From Mycolicibacterium tusciae JS617 (GTDB lineage: Bacteria; Actinomycetota; Actinomycetes; Mycobacteriales; Mycobacteriaceae): a stretch of 64,000 bases of DNA. Shown piece by piece: positions 10,448 to 19,053 of the stretch. The notes beneath the pieces are model-generated. The model was not told the DNA's origin and did no database searches. It saw nothing but the letters and a program-made list of their open reading frames with translations. The stretch covers positions 4,526,903-4,590,902 of the forward strand of contig NZ_KI912270.1 of NCBI RefSeq assembly GCF_000243415.2. The letters run 5' to 3'. The translations under genes and the position numbers were made by a program. The stretch's first letter is position 1. Each line of letters begins with the position of its first letter.

Positions 10448-10966
10448 CGCTTGTTCGCCACCGACGCGGTCAATAACGGCCTGCCGCTGCACATCGCCGC
10501 AGCCCTGCTGGGGCATCTCAACCTCGACACCACGCGCGGTTACACGGCGGTGTTCCCCGAGCACATCGTCACTGCCCATCAGGCGTTCATCGAACGCCGC
10601 CGCCAACTGCGGCCGTTCGAGGAGGCCAAGGTCGCCGACGACGACGAGTGGGCCGATTTCGAAGAGCACTTCCTGCTGCGCCGCGTCGCCCTCGGCGAGT
10701 GTCACCGCCCCTACGGCACGCCCTGCGTCCATGAGCACGCGTGCACGCGATGCCGTTTCCTGCGCGTCGACCCCGCCCAGCTGGGCCGCATCAACGAGAT
10801 GACGGAAAACGCCGAACAGCGCCTCGTCGAGGCGAAGGACCGGGCATGGCTCGGCGAGGTCGCCGCGTTGGAAGAAAGCATCAAGCACCTGCGCATTCGA
10901 CAATCCGAGGCACAACAACGACTTTCACACGGCAGCAACCCGTTCGCCGAGCAGAGACCACAATGA
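10448..10966 (+). pseudogene. Tyrosine recombinase B, 3' part
   Basis: This is the displaced C-terminus of the gene that begins at 2342. It continues the HxxR box with RLFATDAVNNGLPLHIAAAL, then LGHLNLDTTRGYTAVF, which carries the catalytic His and the Tyr nucleophile. A C-terminal zinc-ligand-like segment follows (CHRPYGTPCVHEHACTRC) and a coiled-coil tail. There is no start codon of its own at the boundary. The stop at 10964-10966 lies 4 bp from the ATG of the ligase, so the intact operon would have been recombinase A, recombinase B, ligase. Confidence 0.85.
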
Positions 10967-10970
10967 GACG

Positions 10971-12032
10971 ATGAAGCTACCCGTGATGCCGCCGGTCTCG
11001 CCGATGCTAGCCAAGTCGGTGCCGACCATCCCTGCCGACGCCTCCTATGAACCGAAGTGGGACGGCTTTCGCTCGATCTGCTTCCGCGACGGTAACGAGG
11101 TTGAACTGGGCAGCCGCAACGAGCGGCCGTTGACGCGGTACTTCCCCGAACTGGTCGCCGCCGTCACCGCTGAACTGCCCGAACGCTGCGTGATCGACGG
11201 CGAGATCGTCATCGCCACCGACCACGGACTGGACTTCGAGGCGTTGCAACAACGCATTCACCCCGCCGACTCGCGAGTACGAATGCTCGCCAAACAAACC
11301 CCCGCGTCGTTCATAGCGTTCGATCTTCTCGCGTTGGGCGACGAGGACTACACCCGACGGCCGTTCACCGAGCGCCGCGCCGCACTCGTTGCGGCGTTGG
11401 CCGACTCCGGTTTCTCTGTCCACGTCACACCAGCGACCACCGACCTCGCGACCGCCCGGCGATGGTTCGACGACTTGGAGGGGGCCGGCCTCGACGGAGT
11501 GGTCGCCAAACCGTTGACGGTCACCTACCAGCCTGACAAGCGGGTCATGTTCAAAGTCAAACATCAGCGGACCGCCGACTGCATTGTTGCCGGTTACCGA
11601 GTGCACAAGTCCAGCAAGGACGCGATCGGCTCGCTGCTGCTCGGGCTCTACACCGACGACGGCACCCTTGCCTCGGTGGGCGTCATTGGCGCGTTCCCGA
11701 TGGCCAAGCGGCGGCAGCTATTCACCGAGTTACAGCCTCTCGTCACGAGCTTCGAAGACCACCCCTGGAATTGGGAAGCTCATGAAGCCGGTGACCGCAC
11801 ACCCCGCAAGAATGCAGGGTCCAGATGGAACGCCGGCAAAGACCTCTCCTTCATGCCGCTACGGCCGGAGCGAGTGGTTGAGGTCCGTTACGACCACATG
11901 GAAGGCGACCGGTTTCGGCACACCGCGCAATTCAATCGCTGGCGGCCCGACCGTGACCCACGAACGTGCACCTACGCGCAACTCGAACAGCCGCTCAGCT
12001 ACAGCCTCAACGACATCATCTCCGGCCTGTGA
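10971..12032 (+). CDS. ligC: ATP-dependent DNA ligase, LigC-like
   Basis: A complete 353-residue ATP-dependent DNA ligase, close to the usual LigC length in mycobacteria. The adenylation domain shows motif I EPKWDGFR (catalytic Lys), SRNERPL, motif III region CVIDGEIVI, FIAFDLLALGDEDY, motif IV GLDGVVAKPL and motif V MFKVKHQRTADCIVAGYR. The OB-fold follows and ends at VVEVRYDHMEGDRFRHTAQF with RWRPDRDP. It seals nicks using ATP; in mycobacteria LigC is a backup enzyme for end joining and excision repair. It lies 4 bp behind recombinase B, an unusual partner that suggests it travels with the recombinase module. It is distinct from the truncated ligase at the left edge. Confidence 0.9.
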   Translation: MKLPVMPPVSPMLAKSVPTIPADASYEPKWDGFRSICFRDGNEVELGSRNERPLTRYFPELVAAVTAELPERCVIDGEIVIATDHGLDFEALQQRIHPADSRVRMLAKQTPASFIAFDLLALGDEDYTRRPFTERRAALVAALADSGFSVHVTPATTDLATARRWFDDLEGAGLDGVVAKPLTVTYQPDKRVMFKVKHQRTADCIVAGYRVHKSSKDAIGSLLLGLYTDDGTLASVGVIGAFPMAKRRQLFTELQPLVTSFEDHPWNWEAHEAGDRTPRKNAGSRWNAGKDLSFMPLRPERVVEVRYDHMEGDRFRHTAQFNRWRPDRDPRTCTYAQLEQPLSYSLNDIISGL

Positions 12033-12479
12033 GAAACTCCCGGTGAGCACGCGGAGGGAGTCTCGTGCGGATCCCGACATCGGCGTGGCTGACCGCGGGA
12101 TTGCATAGAGGCGAGCCGCTCAGCATACCCTCAGATGTCGATTTCGCATGTCACGCGGATGGGTGGACGCTCGCCCGTTCGGCTCGACAAGGGTGCCGCC
12201 CATGGAGTCGCGGCTCCTCTGCTTACTATGTGGTGATCGGTTACTTCGCAACATATTTCGATGCGATGCCAGATCTGCCCAATCCTGTGATCTAGGTCGA
12301 TATAGTCGGTTCATGAAGAGGGGCGTTGCGAGGATCGATAAGCGTCGGGGACTGCACCGCTCGGCATCGCTGGATTGGTCGAGAATGTCGGGCGGGGGTG
12401 GAGATTGACGTTGTTTCGTCCGAATGTCGTCGTTTCCGCCTCGCACCGCCGGCCAAGCGGCGATCGACCGTAACTTGCT

Positions 12480-12690
12480 GCGTTGCCGAACAGCAGCACC
12501 GAAATGGGGCCAAGGTCCAGCAGGAATATCTGGTATGGATCCCGGCACGTCGCTACGACACCCCCGCGGGTACGGCGACATCATCACCTTCATGGCCAGC
12601 GATGGCGGGCCCAATTATCGACGGCACGATTCTGCGGATCGACGGCGGGACGATCGACATCGTGTCGTCAATGCTGCTCATGGCTTCGCC
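12480..12690 (+). pseudogene. Short-chain dehydrogenase/reductase 3' remnant
   Basis: The C-terminal signature of an SDR enzyme is spread over two frames: IPARRYDTPA, then (shifted) YGDIITFMASDGGP, then back to IDGTILRIDGGTIDIVS. Together these form the usual PxxxxDIxxFLAS...GxxxxIDGG ending. At least two frameshifts and no N-terminal Rossmann motif mean that it is dead. It marks old rearrangement between the ligase and the ABC operon; the rest of 12033-12480 holds nothing recognisable. Confidence 0.55.
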
Positions 12691-13454
12691 CTCGTGCGTT
12701 GAGCGGCCGTAACCAGTGCCGCCGTGTACGGGTGCTGCGGCGCATCGAACACCTCGGTGGTGCGGCCGTACTCGACGACCCGACCCCGCCGCATGACTGC
12801 CACCCGTTCACAACCGTGCCCCACCAGGGCGAGGTCGTGGGTGATGTGCAGGACCGCAACACCTTTGGTGGCCGCCAGTTCGCTCATCAGATCGACCATG
12901 TCGCGGCGCAGCGTCGCATCGAGCATCCGGGTGGGCTCGTCGGCAAGCACCAACCGAGGCTCGGTCACCAGCGCTCTGGCGAATGCCACCCGCTGCCGTT
13001 CGCCGCCGGAGAGCTGATGCGGGTATCGGGTGAGGTGGCGGGGTTTCAGGTGGACGGCGGTCAGCGCATCGGCGGCTCGCGCCCGGCGTTCTTTCCGGTC
13101 GCCGATGCGGTGAATGACCAACGGTTCGGCGACGATGTCGAGGACTCGCAGGGCCGGGGGCAGGGCGGCGTAGGGGTCCTGGAACACCAGGTGCAACCGC
13201 CGTCGCTGTCGTCGCGCGGCCCGTCGGCGCAGTCCTACGAGGTCGATCCCGTCCAACCGGATGGCCCCCGAGTCGGGCGTGACGAGTCCGGCGACGGCCT
13301 GTGCGACGGTTGACTTCCCGACACCGGAGCCGCCGACCAGGCCGACAGTTTCCCCGGCCGCGATCTCGATATCGAACCCGTCGACAGCCCGTACCGAGCC
13401 GAAGCTCACGACGAGCCCCTCGATGTCGAGCGCGGGGGACTGCTCGCTCATCAC
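12678..13454 (-). CDS. ABC transporter ATP-binding protein (OppF/DppF-like)
   Basis: A 258-residue ATPase of the oligopeptide/nickel uptake type. It has Walker A GGSGVGKST, a Q-loop in LVFQDPYAAL, signature LSGGERQR, Walker B LVLADEPT and H-loop ITHD, and ends at the family's HPYTAALV motif. It powers import together with the ATPase half of the upstream fusion protein. The start is GTG 13454 or ATG 13451, overlapping the stop of the fusion gene. It is the last gene of the iron-box operon. The Walker B box continues as DEPTRMLD rather than the usual DEPTSALD-type sequence, which should not abolish activity. Confidence 0.88.
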   Translation of the reverse strand: MMSEQSPALDIEGLVVSFGSVRAVDGFDIEIAAGETVGLVGGSGVGKSTVAQAVAGLVTPDSGAIRLDGIDLVGLRRRAARRQRRRLHLVFQDPYAALPPALRVLDIVAEPLVIHRIGDRKERRARAADALTAVHLKPRHLTRYPHQLSGGERQRVAFARALVTEPRLVLADEPTRMLDATLRRDMVDLMSELAATKGVAVLHITHDLALVGHGCERVAVMRRGRVVEYGRTTEVFDAPQHPYTAALVTAAQRTRAKP

Positions 13455-15121
13455 GGTGGTGGTCCCGCGGTCGTCAGACGCGGTACCGCATCGACCAGGC
13501 TGCGGGTGAAGGGGTGCGTGGGCGCGGTGAGCACCCGTTCGGTCGGGCCGATCTCGACGATCCGACCGGCCTGCATCACCGCGATCCGATCGGCGACCCG
13601 CCCCACCACGTTCAGATCGTGCGACACGATCAGCAGTGCCAGATTGAGCCGGCGGCGCAGTTCATCGAGCAGGTCGAGCACCCCGCCCTGAACGACACCG
13701 TCGAGCCCACTGGTCGGTTCGTCGGCGACCACCACTGCGGGGTCATTGATCAGTGCCATCGCAATGACGACGCGTTGGCACATGCCCCCGGAGAACTGGT
13801 GCGGATAGTTCCCGCCGCGCGCCGGGTCGAGTCCGACCAGGCTCAGCAGCTCGTCGGCGCGCGCCCGCGCCGCGGCCCGCGTGGTCGATCGGTGCGCGCG
13901 AACCGCTTCGGTGAGCTGGGAGCGGATGGTGCGCACCGGGTTCAGCGCACTGATCGCGTCCTGCGGGACCAACGCGATCCGGTCGCCGCGCAATGCCCGC
14001 AGCTCCTCGGCCGTGAGCGTTGCCAGGTCTCGCCCCTGCACCGAGACGGTGCCGTCGGTCACCGTCGCCGCCGGGGGCAGGAGCGCGAGGGCGGCCGCGG
14101 TGACCGTGGATTTGCCGCTACCGGATTCCCCGACCACGCCGACCAGCTCGCCCGCCTCGACGGCGAGACTCAGACCGTCCACGGCGGTGATGACGCCACG
14201 GTCGGACTGATACGTGACGGCCAGATTCTCGATCGCCAGTGGCGGCGCATCCACGTCGACCGGGCCGGCGGCGCGGGTAGGCGCGGAGCGAGACGGCAGG
14301 CCGTCGCGCAGCGATGGCCGCGCGCGTTCTTCGAAGGCGTAGCCGAGCAGTGCGAAAGCCAGCACCGTGACCGCGATCGCGAGGCCCGGTGGGACCACCC
14401 ACCACAGCCAGGCGTCGGTGAGGAAGGCGCTGCGCGCGTGGGCATTCGAGAGGGTGGTGCCCCAGCTCTTGGCGGTGATGTCACCGAGCCCGAGAAACGC
14501 GAGGGACGCCTCCAGCAGGATTGCGGACTTGGTGGCGAGGACGAATTGCGGCACCAGCAGCGGGGCGACCGCGGGCAGGATGTGTCGAGGGAGGACGTAG
14601 CCCGCTCCGGCACCCATCGCGCGCAGCGCCTGGATGTGGTCACGTTCGCGCAGGGACAGCACCTGCGCCCGCAGCTCGCGCGCGATACCGGCCCAGATCA
14701 CCGCGCTGATGACGATGACCTGGGTGATCAGGCCCGGCCCGGCGAACACGCCGATGACGATGGTCAGCGGCAGCACCGGCAACGCCAAGATGACGTCGAC
14801 GAACCGCATCAACGCGGTGTCCACCCAGCCCCGGGCATAACCCGCGAGCAGCCCGACGCTCGCCCCGATGACCGTCGCCGCCACCGCCGCGATGATTCCG
14901 ATCAGCAGTGAGATCCGCGCACCGTAGATCAGCTCGGACAGCAGATCGTGCCCCACGTCGTTGGCGCCCAGCCAATGAGCGGCCGACGGAGCCGAGAACG
15001 GCCGCCCGACCCGATCGCCCGGCGCGTAGGGCGCCAGCAGCGGTGCCGCCAGGGCGACGAACACGAGCATCCCGAGCAGGGTGAGGCCGACCATCGCGAG
15101 TAACCGCGAGCGGGTTCTCAT
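13451..15121 (-). CDS. Fused ABC permease-ATPase (OppC-OppD-like)
   Basis: A 556-residue fusion. Residues 1 to about 270 are an OppC-type permease, with an N-terminal helix (LLAMVGLTLLGMLVFVALAA), several membrane segments and the EAA-like loop ELRAQVLSLRERDHIQALRA. The remainder is an ATPase with Walker A GESGSGKST, signature FSGGMCQR, Walker B VVVADEPTSGLD and H-loop SHD. ATG 15121 overlaps the stop of the upstream permease. The same frame stays open to 15766 upstream, but only as antisense of that permease. Permease and ATPase are normally separate polypeptides in this family; the short Pro/Ala-rich linker around residues 275-295 shows a true fusion. Confidence 0.87.
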   Translation of the reverse strand: MRTRSRLLAMVGLTLLGMLVFVALAAPLLAPYAPGDRVGRPFSAPSAAHWLGANDVGHDLLSELIYGARISLLIGIIAAVAATVIGASVGLLAGYARGWVDTALMRFVDVILALPVLPLTIVIGVFAGPGLITQVIVISAVIWAGIARELRAQVLSLRERDHIQALRAMGAGAGYVLPRHILPAVAPLLVPQFVLATKSAILLEASLAFLGLGDITAKSWGTTLSNAHARSAFLTDAWLWWVVPPGLAIAVTVLAFALLGYAFEERARPSLRDGLPSRSAPTRAAGPVDVDAPPLAIENLAVTYQSDRGVITAVDGLSLAVEAGELVGVVGESGSGKSTVTAAALALLPPAATVTDGTVSVQGRDLATLTAEELRALRGDRIALVPQDAISALNPVRTIRSQLTEAVRAHRSTTRAAARARADELLSLVGLDPARGGNYPHQFSGGMCQRVVIAMALINDPAVVVADEPTSGLDGVVQGGVLDLLDELRRRLNLALLIVSHDLNVVGRVADRIAVMQAGRIVEIGPTERVLTAPTHPFTRSLVDAVPRLTTAGPPP

Positions 15122-16149
15122 GCCGGCACCGTGGTGCCCGACGCCGTCTCGGCAGGCTCGCGCCGTCGGGTGCGCACTCGTGGATCGAGAAGGGGGTAGG
15201 TGAGGTCTGCCAACAGATTTGCCGCCACGATCCCGAGCGTGATCACCAGGAAACCGCCCTGGAGCAGGGGATAGTCCCGCGCCATGACCGCATTGAACAT
15301 CAATCGGCCGATCCCGGGATAGGCAAAGACTGTTTCGACGACGACGGCGCCGGACAACAGCGTCCCGACGGCGAGCGTCACGTTGGTGTACACCGGCAGC
15401 AGCGCGTTGCGCAGGGTGTGGGTGAGCACGATCCGTCGTTCGGAGAGGCCCTTGGCCCGCGCGAGCCGGACGAACGGCTCGTCCAGGACGGTGGTCATCG
15501 CGGCCCTGGCCAGGAGAAAAAACCCGCCGAGCGTCGCAAGCACCATAGTGGCCACCGGCAGCACCATCCGCGCGGCGACGTCGGCGAGCCACCCGAGGCC
15601 CTCGCCGCCGATCGCCGCAGCACCGTAGGACGGGAAGATGCCGAGCTGGACCGCGAACACCGCGACGAGGATCATGCCGATCCAGAAGCCGGGCATCGCA
15701 TCGAGCAGCAGGACCCCGATGACCGAGCCCGCGTCGCGACGGGTGCCCCGTCGCCAAGCCGCCCACGCGCCCAGCAGTGTGCCGATGACGAAAGCCAGCA
15801 GGATCGATACGGCGGCCAGCGCGACCGTCCAGGGTAGGTAGTCGAGCAGAACATCGACCACCGGCCGGTTGAACTCGACGGATGTCCCCAGGTCACCCCG
15901 TGCCAAGCCGGCCCAAAACGCGCCGTACTGCTCAAGGACCGGCCGATCCAAGCCGTAGCCGGCCCGGAGCCGCTCCAACAGTTCTGGCGCGAGGTCCCCG
16001 CCCTCGCCGTACAGGTAGACGACCGGATCGCCACGGGAGAGGTGTGGCAGGGCGAAGTTCAGTGTGGCCGCAGCCCACAACACCAACGCGTACTGCCCGA
16101 CCCTCGCCAGTAGCCGGCCCGACTTCATCCCCCCGGGGCCGCCGTCCAC
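15118..16149 (-). CDS. ABC transporter permease (OppB/DppB-like)
   Basis: A permease of up to 343 residues. It has an N-terminal helix (YALVLWAAATLNFALPHL), the periplasmic GLDRPVLEQY segment typical of DppB, and later membrane segments with the EAA loop DEPFVRLARAKGLSERRIVLTHTLRNALLP. The C-terminal DPRVR ending is also usual. The start is GTG 16149 or ATG 16128 (MKSGRLLARV). It lies 26 bp behind the binding-protein gene and overlaps the permease-ATPase fusion by 4 nt, so it forms the second half of the membrane pore. Confidence 0.87.
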   Translation of the reverse strand: MDGGPGGMKSGRLLARVGQYALVLWAAATLNFALPHLSRGDPVVYLYGEGGDLAPELLERLRAGYGLDRPVLEQYGAFWAGLARGDLGTSVEFNRPVVDVLLDYLPWTVALAAVSILLAFVIGTLLGAWAAWRRGTRRDAGSVIGVLLLDAMPGFWIGMILVAVFAVQLGIFPSYGAAAIGGEGLGWLADVAARMVLPVATMVLATLGGFFLLARAAMTTVLDEPFVRLARAKGLSERRIVLTHTLRNALLPVYTNVTLAVGTLLSGAVVVETVFAYPGIGRLMFNAVMARDYPLLQGGFLVITLGIVAANLLADLTYPLLDPRVRTRRREPAETASGTTVPA

Positions 16150-16174
16150 ACTTCGTCGGACAGGCGCGGGTGCG

Positions 16175-17797
16175 TCACCGCGTCACCACCGCATTGGCCG
16201 CCTTGGCCCGGTCGAGCGGAATCAACGACCATTTGTGCATGATGCCGTACCCGGGTGAGTCGACGAACCCGCCGTAGCTACCGGCCCGGTAGGCGAAGTA
16301 CTTGTCGGGGTGGTACAGCGCGACCACCGGCGGCACCTCGTTCAAGAATCGCTGGATCTCGAAGCCCGCCTCGCGCCGGTCTTCCAACGTCGCGGTCTGC
16401 TTCCAGTTGTCCACCAGCTCCTGCAGTTCCGGGTAGGGAAAGTCCTCCAGATTCCAGGAGGAACCCGAGAACAGGCTCAGCACATACTGCGTGGGGTCGG
16501 CCACCGTATGGGGGACTCCGTCCCGCACCAACAGGTCGAAGGTTTCCATCCGGTTGCTCGAGGTTGCGTGCCGCCCGGCGTCCTGTGGCGTCACGGTCAC
16601 CGTGAGGCCGACGGCACCGAGCTGTTCGGCGACGACTTCGGCCGCACGGACCTGGGTGGGTTCGGCGCCGTTCACCTCCAGGGTGAGTGCGATCGGAGTG
16701 CCGTCAGGGCTCTCGCGCAGACCATCCCCGTTGGTGTCGCGGTAGCCGGCGTCGTCGAGGATCGCGCGTGCGCGCTCCGGATCGGTCGGCGTGGACGCCT
16801 GCGGGTCGGCCCACGGCGAGTCGGGATGCATCCGCCCCTGCGTCGCTGGGCGTCCACGGCCCAGCATCACGACGTCGAGCAACTCCTCCTTGTCCAGCGC
16901 CAGTGATATCGCGCTGCGGACCAGGGGGTCGGTGAACATCGGCCTGGTGTAGTTCATCCGGAGGTCGACCTGCTCGAGCGGGGTGGTGTTGACGACCTCG
17001 ATCGTGTCGGAGGCTTCGAACACGTCCAGCAACTCCGGCGGGACCTGCCGGGATGCCACGTCGATCTCGCCGGCGCGCAGCGCGGTGAAGGTGGCCGAGG
17101 GATCCTCGATGACCTGCATCACCAGTTCGTTCACTCGCGGTGTGCCACCGAAATATTCGTCGAATGCGGTGAATCGGTAGCCGGTGATGGGGTCGTACTC
17201 GGCGAGCCGGTACGGGCCGGTGCCGACCGGCAGCGCGGTGACTTCTTTGACACTCTCCGGTGGAATCTGCGACCAGATGTGTTCGGGCAGGATCGGGAGG
17301 TCGGCAAGCGTCACCGTGCCCAGCTCCGGGCAGGCGAACGCGCACTCGAAACGCACTGTGTTTGCATCGATCTGGGTCGTCGAGGTGATCTCGGGGATCG
17401 TCGTGACGTGGTGGGTCCAGCGTCCGGTGTCGGCCTCCTGGGCGTAGGCGAAGGTGAACTCCACATCGGCGGCGGTGAACGGCTCACCGTCGTGCCAGGT
17501 GACGTCGTCGCGGACGGTGACGTCCCAGGTGCTGGGATCGACCATGGTGACCTCCGAGGCCAGCCACGGTTGCGGGTCGTCGACGAACGGCGACGGTGCG
17601 ACGAGCTTGTCGTAGACCAGCTCGCTGATCCATTCCTCGTGCTCGACGAAGATGTTGACCGGGCCGACGTCCAGCGGGATTGCCACGGTGAGCCGGTCGG
17701 TGGTCTCGGGGCCGGCAGTCGGTGTGGAGCTGTTATCGGAGCATCCGGCGGCCAGCAAGGCCGACGCGCACAGCATCGCGGTCCATTTGAGCGTCAT
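16175..17797 (-). CDS. Substrate-binding lipoprotein, SBP family 5
   Basis: A 540-residue extracellular binding protein. The signal peptide ends in lipobox LLAAGC, so it would be lipid-anchored outside the membrane. The family 5 (peptide/nickel/opine) signature appears as WDVTVRDDVTWHDGEPFTAA, VGTGPYRL and DLRMNYTRPMFTDPLVRSAI with later DPERARAILDDAGY. Start ATG 17797 overlaps the stop of the preceding gene (ATGA). Family 5 proteins bind peptides, nickel chelates, heme or metallophores. The IdeR box ahead of the operon argues for an iron-related ligand, but the substrate cannot be read from sequence. Confidence 0.88.
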   Translation of the reverse strand: MTLKWTAMLCASALLAAGCSDNSSTPTAGPETTDRLTVAIPLDVGPVNIFVEHEEWISELVYDKLVAPSPFVDDPQPWLASEVTMVDPSTWDVTVRDDVTWHDGEPFTAADVEFTFAYAQEADTGRWTHHVTTIPEITSTTQIDANTVRFECAFACPELGTVTLADLPILPEHIWSQIPPESVKEVTALPVGTGPYRLAEYDPITGYRFTAFDEYFGGTPRVNELVMQVIEDPSATFTALRAGEIDVASRQVPPELLDVFEASDTIEVVNTTPLEQVDLRMNYTRPMFTDPLVRSAISLALDKEELLDVVMLGRGRPATQGRMHPDSPWADPQASTPTDPERARAILDDAGYRDTNGDGLRESPDGTPIALTLEVNGAEPTQVRAAEVVAEQLGAVGLTVTVTPQDAGRHATSSNRMETFDLLVRDGVPHTVADPTQYVLSLFSGSSWNLEDFPYPELQELVDNWKQTATLEDRREAGFEIQRFLNEVPPVVALYHPDKYFAYRAGSYGGFVDSPGYGIMHKWSLIPLDRAKAANAVVTR

Positions 17798-18384
17798 CGG
17801 GCGGCTCCAGGTAGCAGGGTCTTGGTCACCCAGGGCAGGAAGGCGGCCAGGAACCGCGCACTGCCGGGCGCCCGGGTGTGGCCGAAATGCGCGAGCGGAT
17901 CGATGGTGCTGACCATCAGCGTGCCGCCCGAGGCGGGGCGGTCCAGGTAGGCGACGGCCGCCCCGTCGGGTGCGGTGAGTAACACCTCGGCGCCCGCGGG
18001 CGCATCGAGGACACCGTGGTGGTGCAGGGCCTGTCCCGCGGCGCCCACCTCGGTGTCCGACCAGGCCCCGCCGATGCGGGTCTGGCCGGCGCCACCGACC
18101 GGACGGAAGGTCCAGCGCAGCGAACGCGGCCATCCGCCCTGCTGTTCACCGAACATCAGCACGATCCCGCCGCGGTCCAGCAGTGCCTCCAGCTGCGGAG
18201 CCAGTCGGGACAACCGGCGTTTGGGGGTGCCCTCGGGCACCCAGACGGCCATCGCGTCGTCGATCGCCGAGCTTCCTGTCTCGCCGGTGTACACCACCGC
18301 ATAGAGGTGCGCGCGGTGCTGCGGCTCGGCGAACGTCGCGGTTTCTGCGGCCGATCCGCTGGTCAGCGCAACCAGACCGGTCAT
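17794..18384 (-). CDS. Amidotransferase/ThuA-like protein 2 of iron-box operon
   Basis: A 196-residue cytoplasmic protein with the alternating hydrophobic strands of a flavodoxin-like or class I amidotransferase-like fold: LYAVVYTG, LEALLDRGGIVLMFGEQ, GTLMVSTIDPLAHFG and a C-terminal ARFLAAFLPWVTKTLL helix. No Cys-His-Glu amidotransferase triad is evident. It resembles its neighbour in layout (beta strand, LLDRGG turn, late DxxxHFG or SGNN segment), so the two probably form a paralogous or heterodimeric pair. It overlaps both neighbours by 4 nt. The function is unknown; assignment to the ThuA/amidotransferase-like superfamily is inferred from fold pattern only. Confidence 0.6.
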   Translation of the reverse strand: MTGLVALTSGSAAETATFAEPQHRAHLYAVVYTGETGSSAIDDAMAVWVPEGTPKRRLSRLAPQLEALLDRGGIVLMFGEQQGGWPRSLRWTFRPVGGAGQTRIGGAWSDTEVGAAGQALHHHGVLDAPAGAEVLLTAPDGAAVAYLDRPASGGTLMVSTIDPLAHFGHTRAPGSARFLAAFLPWVTKTLLPGAAR

Positions 18385-19043
18385 CGGGTGGCGCCCGCGA
18401 TCCACTGAACCAGCTGCGGCATGATCCGTGCCGCGGTGGTGGTCGTGACCCCGTTCGCGATGAGGTTGTTGCCACTGTGCACCAGAACCGTGCCGGCCCC
18501 GGCCTTCGCGACGTAGGTGCCCGGCGTCTCGTCGGCTCGCCACGCGATCACTTCGGCATGCTCGGGTGGACGATGCCAGCCGTTGGCGTAGAGGAACGAG
18601 TGCCCGAGCTCTTCGGGTTCGACGCCGGCGAACACCGGGTGGTCGCCGAGCACCGGCGGTCCTGCCGTGTCCGCTTTGACTTGATGTTGTTCAAAAGTCG
18701 TGGTTTCGGGCAGCCAGTCTTCGGAGAGCTGGCCGCTGAACACCACGGCGCCACCCCGGTCGAGCAGGTCGGCGATGCGCTGTTTCATTCCGGCCAGCAG
18801 CAGTTGGTCGGCGCGGCCCGCGATGATGAGGCCGGCAAACCCCTCCAGGTCGGCGTCGGGCAGATCATCCATGTCGACCAGCGTCACCGGCATCGCATCG
18901 AGCGCGGCATCGCGGCCGTCGACTCCGCCGGCGAGGGTCCACAACCGGTGAATCTCATCCCAGTTCGTCGCGCCGCTACCGCCCGGCCCAGGCGTCGGGT
19001 GCACCGCGATGGCGACTTCATGCAGCCTGAGATAACAGGTCAA
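18381..19043 (-). CDS. Amidotransferase/ThuA-like protein 1 of iron-box operon
   Basis: A 220-residue protein with a class I amidotransferase-like pattern: DLEGFAGLIIAGRADQLLL, a strand-turn RIADLLDRGGAVVFSGQLSEDWLP, and VLVHSGNNLIA. The usual nucleophilic Cys is not visible, so it may bind rather than hydrolyse. The start is TTG 19043, chosen because AAGGAAG lies about 6 nt upstream. It is the first gene of the operon, directly behind the IdeR-type box at 19054-19072. Its role with an ABC importer is unknown. Confidence 0.65.
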   Translation of the reverse strand: MTCYLRLHEVAIAVHPTPGPGGSGATNWDEIHRLWTLAGGVDGRDAALDAMPVTLVDMDDLPDADLEGFAGLIIAGRADQLLLAGMKQRIADLLDRGGAVVFSGQLSEDWLPETTTFEQHQVKADTAGPPVLGDHPVFAGVEPEELGHSFLYANGWHRPPEHAEVIAWRADETPGTYVAKAGAGTVLVHSGNNLIANGVTTTTAARIMPQLVQWIAGATR

Positions 19044-19053
19044 GTCAACTTCC

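Larger units (their letters stand above)
4340..10450 (+). mobile_element. Three-recombinase (RIT/Tn554-like) transposon inside recombinase B
   Basis: The boundaries are seen directly. The left end CTTGTCCCCGC (4340-4350) and right end GCGGAGACAAG (10436-10446) are inverted repeats matching at 10 of 11 positions, flanked by the short direct repeat GCCGC (4335-4339 and 10446-10450). A further motif, GTGTTGCG, occurs inside both ends in inverted orientation, about 20 and 35 nt from the tips. The cargo is four overlapping genes: three recombinase-type proteins and a small coiled-coil protein. This layout resembles Tn554 (tnpA-tnpB-tnpC) and recombinase-in-trio elements, although the proteins here are larger. 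A short core crossover rather than a staggered target duplication fits tyrosine recombination. Confidence 0.82.

Noticed and set aside
15122..15766. N-terminal extension of the permease-ATPase gene
   Set aside because: It is antisense-like composition overlapping the OppB-type gene; the family start MRTRSRLLA at 15121 overlaps the upstream stop in the usual ATGA fashion.
12678..18400. Plus-strand ORFs of 100-536 residues across the ABC operon
   Set aside because: They are antisense shadows typical of high-GC codon bias: Arg/Asp/His-rich with no family motifs, while the minus strand encodes complete transporter proteins.
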